A program made the translations under genes and the position numbers. Positions 25,178 through 35,375 of a stretch of DNA of 64,000 nt are shown piece by piece (the stretch's first letter is position 1; each line of letters starts with the position of its first letter). The notes under the pieces are model-generated. The model made no database searches. It was not told the DNA's origin and worked only from the letters and a program-made list of their open reading frames with translations. This DNA is from Liolophura sinensis (Eukaryota > Mollusca > Polyplacophora > Chitonida > Chitonidae): the NCBI RefSeq assembly GCF_032854445.1, contig NC_088300.1:69354984-69418983 (forward strand). Reading direction: 5' to 3'.

Positions 25178-27012
25178 TTACTTGGCCTGGTCGGCAGTGT
25201 ACTCCTTCTGGCCGGCGGTGATCTGATCTGTCACCCAGGAATACAGCTCATTCCAGGCATTTTTCGTGGTTTTGTTGAAGGTAGACACGGTTGATTCCAT
25301 TTTATCAGTCATGGCACGTCCCAAGTACTGAAAAACGCAAAGCATCAGAATACATAACTACCAAGTGAATATCCCCAATGGTCTATTGCGGTTTACGAAC
25401 ATTTTTACTTTGCGGCAACATAGTCAAGAAAAATTCATGTAATAAAACAAACTCTTTCCAAGGATGAATAGTAAAAAATTGAGCTCAGAGTTGAATTTAC
25501 TTACGGGAAAGTATTCTTGTGGAATGTTGTAGCCCTGGGTGCCATGGCGACCACCAAGCTGCTTCAGGATTGGTACAACGTCTTCCAGGTTGTCAAGGTG
25601 GTCCACGACCATACCCAAGTATTTGATAACTCTAGTCACGTGGAAGATCACGCGAGAGTTGTTCTGGAACTGACCAGCAGCGGTTCCTCTGGCGAAGGCG
25701 AATTTATCCTTGGTATGAGGATGCAACTCAAACAATCTGTAAAGATCATAGAATAAGGACTTAATAAAAGTGTATGAGAGATGCAAAGGCAGAGTCTGAA
25801 CGTCCGGAATTTCAATTTGACACATCGAGAGGGCATTTAATGGGAATCTTAAAACATAATACAAAACAATGAATGTTCTTTAAAGCCAGGCTTAGTGATG
25901 AGTTATGAATGTTCTGAATCATTGTGTATTATTTCAGCCAGCAGCTAATGATAGCATACCTGAGGAAGAGCTGAATGCCAGTCTCCGTGGGGTCCCCCTG
26001 AACGTAGGAGGCCCAGGATGACCGGATCATGTTCTTTTGACTGTCATCAAGTCGTGGGTAGCTTCCTTGTTCCTTGAATCGAATGCACTCGAAGAGCCTG
26101 TAGACATTCACGAGTCCATTAAGTTTATGAAAGGAGTTTGACGATATCATAGTTTTTCATCAGTGGACAAGGTTGTAAGTATCGTAAAGCTGGTTCCTTT
26201 GCGATGTTTTAATGTGATTCTGCATTAAATGTAGTTACAACACAGCATTTGAGTCACTCTAGACTAGAGATATCTAATAAATTTCAATTAACATCAATGG
26301 ATTCTATTTTACCTAATATCCCTTGGGCAAGCGACCGGATTTCACAGGTATTGTGTGACTATTTGCCATCTATCACCCTCTGACCACTGCTCTGGCTTTA
26401 CTCTCTATGCTGTAAGATTTTTATTATTTTGAATCTTCAAAGTAAGATCTTAAAACAACTGGCAAAGTGTAGTAACGGACCACTTCTTCGCGGTATACTT
26501 ACTGAAGGAACACAGCCTCGGCTGTTTTGTCAATGTAACTCTGAGACTGAAAGAAAAGGAATACAAAACATTCATTTTCACGGCTCTACCTCACATTATT
26601 GCATTAACTGCTTTATAGTAACTTTGTATAAAAATAACAATAATAATAATAACAACAATAATAGTAATTATTATTATAATAGGAAGAATAATAATAACAA
26701 ATGGATCGGTATAAACATGAACAGAAGTGTATATGGCTTAGATAGCAGATTTATCTATTTTTGACTATAATATTCAGTATTCTGTCCAGTTCATTGTTAG
26801 GTAAAGAACACACAGACTCTCTGGAAAACCATCTTAACTACATGTAAGTACATAGCAAGTAAACTGAGATAATGCCGCAAAGGCAATAATCGAATCCAGA
26901 ATTCCAAGTGCACACTGCATTTGGTGGTATACTTTCAGTTATGTTTGCCTTAGAAAACAGGAAAATAAAAAAAAAAATAATAAAAATATTGAGAATATGT
27001 CAAACATACCAT
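25178..27012 (-). CDS. Globin C (neuroglobin/globin X-like intracellular globin), 5 coding exons
   Basis: Third globin of the array. Exons are 27012-27010, 26546-26503, 26097-25960, 25736-25505 and 25327-25178; 188 residues with intact splice sites and reading frame. Haem-contact histidines (94, 126) and CD1 Phe74 are kept. Changes cluster at the start of exon 4, around the C-helix/CD corner: His67 for Tyr, His69 for Arg and Ala75 for Asp next to CD1. The rest of exon 4 is nearly identical to A at nucleotide level. Exon 5 has Thr146 and Lys161. Its promoter TATA is the weaker TATTTAA (27098-27104) and its GC box is TCCCGCCCA instead of CCACGCCCA, so its expression may differ. It is divergently arranged with globin D (start codons 6.0 kb apart). 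Confidence 0.93.
26632..26702. repeat. AAT/AAC-rich microsatellite in globin C intron 1
   Basis: Imperfect (AAT)n and (AAC)n tract just beyond exon 2 of globin C. Confidence 0.85.
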
Positions 27013-27097
27013 TTTCCGCTCAAATCCGCTGCCCAAGAAAACAGGAAGAGTTCAGTGTGAGACGTTGGAGAAGTGAAGTTGATAGAAGGTAGGCGTC

Positions 27098-27314
27098 TTA
27101 AATAGGGTTTATCAGATGGTTTTAGCCAGGTCCCGCCCATGCTCTGGGTCACAGACAAAAGGTAAAGATTCTCGTTACTGCCAATCACTCCATGACCGCA
27201 TGCGCATCAAGAGAATAACGAGAGAGTATGGAGGTGAACACATGTGCAGTGGAGCGCGAAGTGTCACGTTTCGCTTCATCGCGGAACAATATAATGCCAT
27301 CACTGCGGCTTAAA
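27098..27314 (-). promoter_or_regulatory. Globin C promoter module, weaker TATA
   Basis: TATTTAA at 27104-27098 replaces the TATATAA of the other copies. The GC box is TCCCGCCCA (27131-27139), the TGAC-type element is TGACCGCATGCGCATCA from 27193, and the distal block 27253-27314 keeps TCACGTTTCGCTTCATCGCG but carries an insertion of about 10 bases after GGAACAAT. The spacing to TATA is otherwise unchanged. Confidence 0.7.
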
Positions 27315-28254
27315 GTTAGGTAATTTCCGTGGACGCAATCTATGTTCAATTCTTTTTACTTATAAAGGCTATATTGGAGATGTGTGGCAAAACCTAAGTC
27401 CATATTTACTAATGAAAACAAATTTTCTATCTTCACAAAGTATAGCTTAAAATTATATACTTCAGTAAGTATCAGTCTTGTACCTACATTTCTTAGTTTC
27501 CAAAATGATTCTAAAGTTTAACAAACGTTATAATGCGACCTTATATAGGTTTTAGGAGCTTACTCACTTTAAGCGGAAATACATTTACAGACGATCGAAG
27601 CTGATATTTTGTGAATGGTAATTTTATCAGCTATTCTAAAATAATAGCAAAATTCGACTGATCGCTTAACTGCCACAAATAGCCGGTATAGTCTCTTTAA
27701 CTGTGATTAAGTTGGGAGGCGTACTGCTAAGCTGAGGACAATCATCATGACTGCAATTCTGAAAACAGAGATCTGTATAAAATGGGCGATACAAAGTCAA
27801 GCAAATACAGCCTGTAACAACTAAAAGGAGACACTTTGGTTGTGCAGAGTTGTATTTAGCCCAGTTTAGAAAAACAAACTTTTTTGTTTTCGTTTCAACG
27901 TCCCTTCCACATTATACTACTATACAAATGAAAAATTTGTTTCATATGAAAATATGTGTGGCAGTTTGGTCCAAGGAATATACTTGCCCTAAAAGAATGT
28001 TCCATATATTCATTTACTTGTTAAAACATTGCTTACACTTAACTTACACTATACACTGGAGAACAGTGAATACTTTTTTTTGAGGTGCCATGAGAAATAA
28101 TTAATTTCTGTAATGCAAATATTAGTGTAAAATATCTGTGGAGGTATATTAGGTTAGGTGTTTCGATTATTCATTTTGTAAGAGTATTGAGAGTAGTGAA
28201 AACATTAAGTACTTCAGAGGATATTGTATGCAAACTTTCTAGAGTGTGGAGGAT

Positions 28255-28945
28255 ATCACACCTCTCGTTCTAGAGATTGTGTGAAACTGAAACCATATCG
28301 TTGTAAGTAAAAGCTGCATGTAACTGCACAATATCTCAGTCGGCAGAGATTTTGCGTGAAACCGACACTATATCGTTGTAAGTGAAAGCTGCTTGTAATT
28401 GCACCACATCTCTGTCTGCAGAGATTGCGTGTAACTGGCACTACATCGTTGTAAGTAAAAACGGTTTGTAACAATTGAGAGTAGTGAAAACATTAAGTAC
28501 TTCGGAGGATATTGTATTCAAACTTTCTAGAGTATGGAGGATATCACTCCTGTCGTTTTCGAGAGAGATTGCTTGAAATTGGCACAATATCGTTGTAAGT
28601 AAAAACTGCTTGTAACTGCACTATATCTCTGTCTGTAGAGATTGTGTGAAACTGGCACTATATCGTTGTAAGTAAAAACTGCCTGTAACTGCACCATATT
28701 TCTGTCGGCAGAGATTGCCTGAAATTCGCACTATATCGTTGTAAGTAGAACCTGCTTGTAACTGCACCATATCTCTGTCTGCAGAGATTGCGTGTGACTG
28801 GTACTATATCATTGCAGGTAAAAACTGCCTGTAACTGTACCATATCTGTGTCGACAGAGATTGCGTGTAACTGGCACTGTATCGTTGCAGGTAAAAACTG
28901 CTTGTAACACCATAGCTCTGCTTGTAGGGATTGCATGTATAATTG
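28255..28945. repeat. Globin-linked minisatellite, block C (73-bp dimer unit)
   Basis: About nine copies of a ~73-bp unit made of two related halves: CTATATCGTTGTAAGTAAAA then ACTGCTTGTAACTGCACC, and ATATCTCTGTCTGCAGAGAT then TGCGTGTAACTGGCA. It begins ~1.2 kb upstream of globin C. A 60-bp flank (ATTGAGAGTAGTGAAAACAT) is itself repeated at 28190 and 28478. Confidence 0.9.
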
Positions 28946-29399
28946 GAGTAATATCGTCATCGGCAAAGTGTTCATTCGACTTCGATATTTTCGTACATAT
29001 TTACATATCTGGATATTAACGGTGCATTTTCTTCTGAAATATTGCATTATTTACAAAAACCCAATTTTTCAACTGTTTTGTTTATATTTTTTGGACTTTA
29101 GGATATTTTAGGTAACTATCTTGAATAAATTGTTTATTCCTGGATTTTTGAAAATCATTAGTGAGGCTGTAGGGTTATTACTATGTACTGAATATTAGAA
29201 TCTGCAGGAAAATGATATTTATTATTACAGCAATCTTGGACATATGTTGGTGATGTCCGTTCAGTAACATTCACTATCCGGAAAATTCCTTATCATATTA
29301 CTGAAAACTCATTAAAATCTAAGTCAAAAGACAATTTGGATTAGTCAATGAACAAATATATCCTCGGGCCCTTGAACCTTCTAATGTACTCTTATGTAT

Positions 29400-29820
29400 C
29401 ATTTCATTTTCTTTAAGTTGTACTTTTGCTACATACAATAGAAGCTGTGTAAGGAACCGGTTTGGACATTTTCTCCTCGGAAGATTCCAAAACACAAGAG
29501 GAAGTTCTTCTTTTACTCGGTATTGTGTGACCCCCATTTCACGGTCTGGAGAACTAAGCGCTCAGAATGGTTACAAACTCCCATGCAAGGTTTGTAGAGA
29601 ATATTTTAGGAGGAGCACTGTGGCTATTGTCAGAACTTCTGTAATAGCTCTACAAGGCTTTATATTCTTGTACAATGAATCGTGTCAAACAGGTTTCCCC
29701 ATCTATGTCTAGTTTTGGACAATGTCATTATCTGATGGTCCTGTATGGACCCACTAATCCCCATCCTTATGAGAAATGACCAACTTACTTCATCGCCCAT
29801 TAATCCCATAGGTTAAATTC
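29400..29820 (+). repeat. Cluster-restricted repeat, copy 7
   Basis: Has TGACCCCCATTTCACGGTCT at 29527, GTGGCTATTGTCAGAACTTC near 29620 and ATGACCAACTTACTTCATCG. Very similar to copy 9 at 31930-32260, so these two were duplicated recently. Confidence 0.75.
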
Positions 29821-30299
29821 TCTTACGTACAGCCCGATCACTATCTGCAGTGTATGGGGTAATCTCCTGTCAGATTTACAGAATATTACATGATCACAAT
29901 GACACAATTCCAAACGCTATCACGGAGCCGATGTACTCTGAACCAATTCTAGAAAAGTTTTAAGGAAATAAAAATAAATTTCACAGTATGAGACGTTTAT
30001 AAATAGTTTTCAGAAGACCTATAACTTTATGGGCAGTAGAATGTGTTAAAATAAACATATACGGTAATAATTGACTAACGGAACTACTTTCAGAACAGCC
30101 GACCTCTGCCAGGATTTAGACATTTGGTGTGACCTATTTTATGTTTTATTTAGATGGGCAAAATATAAGAAAAAGAGCACAACAAGATGGGGACAAACTT
30201 GCGGAAGAGCAACAAAGCACACCGGTACCTCGAGATCTCTTTAATATTTGTCAGCTGGGCATTTTATCTTTCATTTGTAAACGTTTTTTTTTCTGAATT

Positions 30300-30780
30300 T
30301 CCCCTTGTCGTACCTTCATCACAGTCATGGGATTGAAGGGGTTAATGGACGGTTGATTTAGTTGGCCATTTTCCAGAAGGACTACCGTGGTCCATGTAGG
30401 CTATAGAGCGTCACCAGAAATAGCAATGTCCAAGAAGCAGACAGAGGTGGGGAACCCTGTTGACCAGCTTGATTGTACAATAATATTAAGCTTACAGTAG
30501 ATAATTAGCTTGGCCCCTGCGCGAGGTCGACACACAAATTCAAATCTAGGTCCTGATCGACAATAGCCAGGGTGCTCTGCCCAGGGGAAGTCTCCACGGC
30601 CCTTGAAGAGTTTATCACACAATCCCGACGGAAAGTGTTTTGGCATGTTACAACAACATAAAATAAAAATAAAAACGGTAAAAGCTGTATTGTTTAAAGA
30701 GCTTCGGCAGTCAGAAGCAAAATAAAGTACAATTTGCAGGTACACTGGTAAACTGACAGGCAATATTTTCTTTAGATTAA
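30300..30780 (-). repeat. Cluster-restricted repeat, copy 8 (inverted)
   Basis: Reverse-complement copy: GGGGTTAATGGACGG near 30340, AGTTGGCCATTTTCCAG, CGACAATAGCCAGGGTGCTC near 30568 and CTCCACGGCCCTTGAAGAG. It belongs to the inverted globin D unit. Confidence 0.7.
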
Positions 30781-31054
30781 AGGATTCAGTTTTGAAACAC
30801 TCAGCGTATTATTAATAGTTCACAAGTTTAAATCTGTATTTGTGTCCAATGCACGGACTAAGAATTACTATAAATGTTCTTCATACACATTAAAGCTATG
30901 TACTGATTAACATCAGTTTGCTATAAACTATAATGTTCAATACGTCATTGTAATAAAGTTACACTAGTTGTAAAGATTTGCATAGATCCGTTAGCTGAAC
31001 AAAGTCTACGTGACATTAAACTTAAAATTCAAGAAGTGTAAAAATAAACAGCAT

Positions 31055-31290
31055 GTGCACATGTAATCCCTACTGACAGTCACATGGTGTCAGATACATG
31101 CAATTCCTACCGACAGAAAAACGATGTCGCTTACTATACATTCAATCCCTACCCACAGAGATATGGTGTCAGTTACATACAATCCCAACAGACAGAAATA
31201 TGGTACCAGTTACATACAGAGATCTGATGCCGGGTATATACGATCCCCACCGACACAGACAAGGTGACAGTTACATGTAGGTGCATTCCC
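31055..31290. repeat. Globin-linked minisatellite, block D (inverted)
   Basis: About six units such as CCGACAGAGATATGGTGTCA then GTTACATACAATCC, the reverse complement of the unit found upstream of globins A to C. It lies ~1.7 kb upstream of globin D and is inverted like the gene. Confidence 0.85.
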
Positions 31291-31513
31291 TACCAACACC
31301 CGTGGAGGAACGGAAGAACTCTAATACTCTGGTTAAAATATCCCCCAAGAAATTGAATGTTTTCATTGTTCTCTATACACTTTTACAAAATGGTGTATGT
31401 ACCTATATACTGGGTTCTCCGTCGCACTAAACAATATTTCGGTCAAATAAAGACGATTTGCAAATGAATAATGGAAGCTATTACCCTAATACATATCTAC
31501 ACATATATTTCAT

Positions 31514-32700
31514 ACGAATATCTGAGTCAACTTTTAAGAAAATGTCATCTGGGAAAAGCATGAGATGCTCTACTATAAATGCTTGCCTACATGGCCTTCC
31601 CTGATTACTAAAAACTGACTGTAACAATTCTATGTTCCGTGAATCTTGTTAAAATAGCAACAATACTCTTCACGTGAAAACACTAACTTTTATAAAGTTT
31701 TATAAAACATATTTAGAAACGTGAGCAATTTTATAGGAATATAAAGCCAGATTGATTTTCACATTCATTAAACTTTTTAATCCATTTTATAGGCCGGTAA
31801 GGTAGATATCAATGTACGATGAACATAGAATTTAAAAAAACCCCTTTTTCTCGCCATTTTCACCCATGGCATGATTGTCCAAAGTTTACCCATCCCCCCT
31901 CCTCCCCCATGACGACTGTCTACAAAAATGATCATGGCTATATACAATAGAAACTGTTTAAAGAACCGGTTTGGCCATTTTCTCCTTTTTTTATTGTCGG
32001 AAGATTTCAAAACACAAGAAAAAGTCCATCTTTTACTCGGTATTGTGTGACCCACATTTCACGGTCTGGAGAACTAAGTGCTTAGAATGGTTACAAACTC
32101 CCATGCAAGGTTTGTAGAGAGGAGGAGCACTGTGGCTATTGTCAGAACTTCTGTAATAGCTCTACAAGGCTTTATATTCTTGTACAATGAATCGTGTCAA
32201 ACAGGTTTCCCATCTGTGTCTAGTTTTGGACAATTTCATTATCTGATGCCACTGTATGGCTTTGACGGCCCTCTTTTATACGAATATCTGAGTAAACTTT
32301 TAAGAAAATTTCATCCAGGCAAAGCAGAAGATGCTCTACTATAAATGCTTGCCTATATGGCAATCACTGATTACGTACAACTGGCTGTAACAATTCTGTT
32401 CCGTGAATCTTCTTGAAATTGCAACTATACTCTTCACGTGAAAACACTAACTACAAAGTTTTACAAAACATATTTAGAAACGTGAGCAATAACGTGAGTA
32501 CAAAACCAGATTGATTTTCACATTTATTAAACTTTTTTATCCACTTTATAGGCCAGTAAAGTCGAAATCAGTGTAAGATGAATATATAATTTAAAAAAAC
32601 TTTTCTCGACTTTTTCACCCATAGCATGATTGTCCGAAGTTTAACAGCGCCCCCCCCCCCCCCCCGCCCCTCCGGTGCCATCACGCCTGTCTACAAAAAT
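31514..32700 (+). repeat. Local direct duplication, ~767-bp offset
   Basis: 31514-31932 and 32281-32700 are direct copies. Shared stretches include CGAATATCTGAGT, GATGCTCTACTATAAATGCT, CTCTTCACGTGAAAACACTA and CATATTTAGAAACGTGAGCA. Copy 9 of the cluster repeat lies between them. Confidence 0.75.
31930..32260 (+). repeat. Cluster-restricted repeat, copy 9
   Basis: Near-identical to copy 7 over GTGGCTATTGTCAGAACTTC, TGTAATAGCTCTACAAGGCT and AATGAATCGTGTCAAACAGG. It sits in + orientation inside the otherwise inverted D unit. Confidence 0.75.
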
Positions 32701-32713
32701 CACATTTCTTATC

Positions 32714-32927
32714 TTTAAGCCAAAGTTAAGACACTGTTCTGCAATGAAGCGAAACGCGATACTTCACGCTTAACTGCTCTTGCGTTCATCGCCATACCAC
32801 TCCTATAGGCTCTCGATGCGCATGTCATTATTAGGTCATTGACATCAGCGAGACTCTTTCCTATTTGTCCGCCACAAGCGTAATGGGCGTGGCTTGCCTA
32901 CACCCATTTAAGATGCTCATTATATAA
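32714..32927 (+). promoter_or_regulatory. Globin D promoter module (inverted copy)
   Basis: On the + strand: distal block 32714-32770 (contains GAAGCGAAACGCGATACTTC, the reverse complement of the block in A to C), GATGCGCATGTCA near 32815-32827, TGGGCGTGG at 32883-32891 and TATATAA at 32921-32927. The order is the mirror image of copies A to C, as expected for an inverted gene, and the spacing to TATA is kept (about 30, 93 and 151 bp). Confidence 0.75.
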
Positions 32928-33004
32928 GTCACCTATCTGCTGTAGTCTTCACTTCTCCATCTGAACTCTTCCTGTTTGCTGGGGTAGCGGGTTGAAACGG
33001 AAAA

Positions 33005-35147
33005 ATGGTATGTTTGCTTTATTCGTCATCTCTTTTCTTTATTATTACAGGTATGAATTTTGTTTATTATTTCGTTATGAAAAAATCTTGGAAATGATGC
33101 CGCCAAATGTAACGTGTGCAAGCAGGGATCTAAATTAGGGCTCTTATCACCATTAAATTTGTTTGGAATTAATGGGAGATAAAATACGAAAATGAAGCAT
33201 CTATGTCAGATGAAATACCATTAAAACCTATACAGAAAAACAGTTTGATTTAATTCTTAGAATTAAAAGTAAAATGATTTTAAAGCACAGGATTGGAAAA
33301 TATTAAAAGAGGGCATGAATGACGCCACATCCAATCGAGATGTTTTTCTTGAAGTAGTTCGTTTCAAGGTTCAACGATTGGCAACGTCTTTCAAAATATG
33401 AAAAAGCAGCAACAACCTGGCTTCACAGAACATGATTTATATGAAGTTTAATTGGTAGTGCTCTAATTTCTTTCATTCTGTCTTCCCCGGTACAACTGGT
33501 GTGAGGCATACCCATGGACATTAATTCATTTCTTGCATTCTTTTCTTTCAGTCTCAGAGTTACATTGACAAAACCGCAGAGGCTGTGTTCCTTCAGTAAG
33601 TATACCAGAAGCTAACACCGACATAATTCATGTCCGAAATTTTTAAAACCTTACGTTCAATATTCAAGTCTTGCAAAACACATAGTGGTATAAGCATGCC
33701 CATTTGTTTCAGAATCAAACTAAAATAGTAAAACTCCCTTTCACAAACTTGACGTAGACTTGAAAATAACAAGTGATATGACAGAAAAGTTATTGTTACA
33801 GGCACGACCTTAAACCCCAAGCACACATACATATACGTTGAAAATAATGTTCAGTGCTAAACACCAGCGGTAATAGATTTTGTCTCTCTACAGGCTCTTC
33901 GAGTGCATCCGATTCAAGGAACAGGGGACATATCCACGCCTTGATGACAGTCAAAAGAACATGATCCGGTCATCCTGGGCCTCCTACGTTCAGGGGGACC
34001 CCACGGAGACTGGCATTCAACTCTTTCTGAGGTAAATGGGAGATTAAAATAATACACAAAGGTTCAAAACAGTGACAAAACATCTGTAAAGCTTTTAACA
34101 GCCTTTATTGTTTTTCATTATGTTTCAAGCTTTAGGTTTTAAGTAAGATTATTGACGGCTAGTAAATTAAATAGACCAAGTTTCTAAAATGCTGTTTAAG
34201 CGATGATACATATCCAAATTCTTCTAATTTCTCATAAAACCCGATTCTTCACTAGTCATGCTGTCTGCATTTGTAAGACAGTTTTACCAACTCCCTACCT
34301 GATGATCATTACAGATTGTTCGAGCTGTACCCTCGCACCAAGGACAAGTTCGACTTCGCTAGAGGAACCGCTGCAGGTCAGTTTCAGAACAACTCTCGCG
34401 TGATCTTCCACGTGACTAGAGTTATCAAATACTTGGGTATGGTCGTGGACCACCTTGACAACCTGGAAGATGTTGTGCCAATCCTGAAGCAGCTTGGTGG
34501 TCGCCATGGCACCCAGGGCTACAACATTCCACAGGAATACTTTCCCGTAAGTAAATTCATCTCTAAACTTCCATCCCTACAATGAGTCTGTTTACTTTGA
34601 AAATTGGTCACGATGTTATGGAAAAGTAAATATAAAATTATTTATTTATTGGGTTGGATTTTCACGCGGTACTCAAGAATACTTCAAGAATACTATGGCT
34701 GCCCACAATATGGTGGGAAGAAGTCAGGCAGAGACCGTGGGAAAACCCACGACCATCTGGAGGCTGCTGGAAAACCTTCCCGCGTTCGGCAGGAGAGGAA
34801 ACCAGCATGAAATGGACTCGGACTCACAACAATTGTTGAGAGGTTCGTGGGTTATTGCGCTGCGCTTGGCCGCTAGTCACTAGGTTATGGAGGCCTCAAG
34901 TAAATATGAAAGGAATCGACCATATACGTAAATCAAAACAAAGTTTGAGAAAAATGTCGCTGGGTTATTATGTAATCTGGTAATTGCCTTTTTTCAGTAC
35001 CTGGGACGTGCCATGAACGACAAAATGGAATCAACCGTGTCTACCTTCAACAAAACCACGGAAAATGCCTGGAATGAGCTGTACTCCTGGGTGACAGACC
35101 AGATCACCGCCGGCCAGAAGGAATACACTGCCGACCAGGCCAAGTAA
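33005..35147 (+). CDS. Globin D (neuroglobin/globin X-like intracellular globin), 5 coding exons, inverted copy
   Basis: Fourth globin, on the + strand. Exons are 33005-33007 (ATG only), 33552-33595, 33894-34031, 34315-34546 and 34998-35147 (TAA 35145-35147); 188 residues. The protein begins MSQSYIDKTAEAVFLQ and has Trp44, CD1 Phe74, distal His94, proximal His126, one cysteine (Cys20) and a C-terminal GQKEYTADQAK. The exon 4 protein is identical to A and B although eight nucleotides differ from A, all synonymous, which indicates purifying selection. Introns 3 and 4 sit at the canonical B12.2 and G7.0 positions; two extra introns cut the N-terminal extension. Intron 4 carries an antisense SINE (34637-34897). 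A strong TATATAA lies at 32921-32927. No signal peptide and no N-terminal glycine for myristoylation, so a cytosolic protein is expected. Confidence 0.94.
34637..34897 (-). mobile_element. SINE-1 in globin D intron 4
   Basis: Diverged copy: TTTCACGCGGTACTCAAGAA, GAAAACCCACGACCATCTGG and a tRNA-like end GGTTATGGAGGCCTC. A short duplication (AATACTTCAAGAATACT) is present in its 3' module. Confidence 0.8.
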
Positions 35148-35369
35148 ACCGTTGCCAGCAGCACCACAACTACAGGAAATGCTCTCCCATACAAAGGCTA
35201 CAAGACCGGAAACGGACATGGACAAGGCTTGAAAACTAATGAACTGTAGGCCTACGCTAAAACCCGCTGCCCCTTTTGTACATATGTAAATTAGAGAATT
35301 GAAATTCTGTGACATGATTGCTCCTCAGTCACAAATGTTTTTTTTTGTTTATTTTTCCATCCGTTGTCG

Positions 35370-35375
35370 AATAAA
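35370..35375 (+). promoter_or_regulatory. Globin D poly(A) signal
   Basis: AATAAA on the + strand in GTTGTCGAATAAAGTTGTT, 223 nt after the stop. The 3' UTR is about 100 nt shorter than in A to C. Confidence 0.75.

Noticed and set aside
30401-30763. 120-codon frame on the - strand
   Set aside because: Falls inside inverted copy 8 of the cluster repeat; the frame is not kept in other copies.
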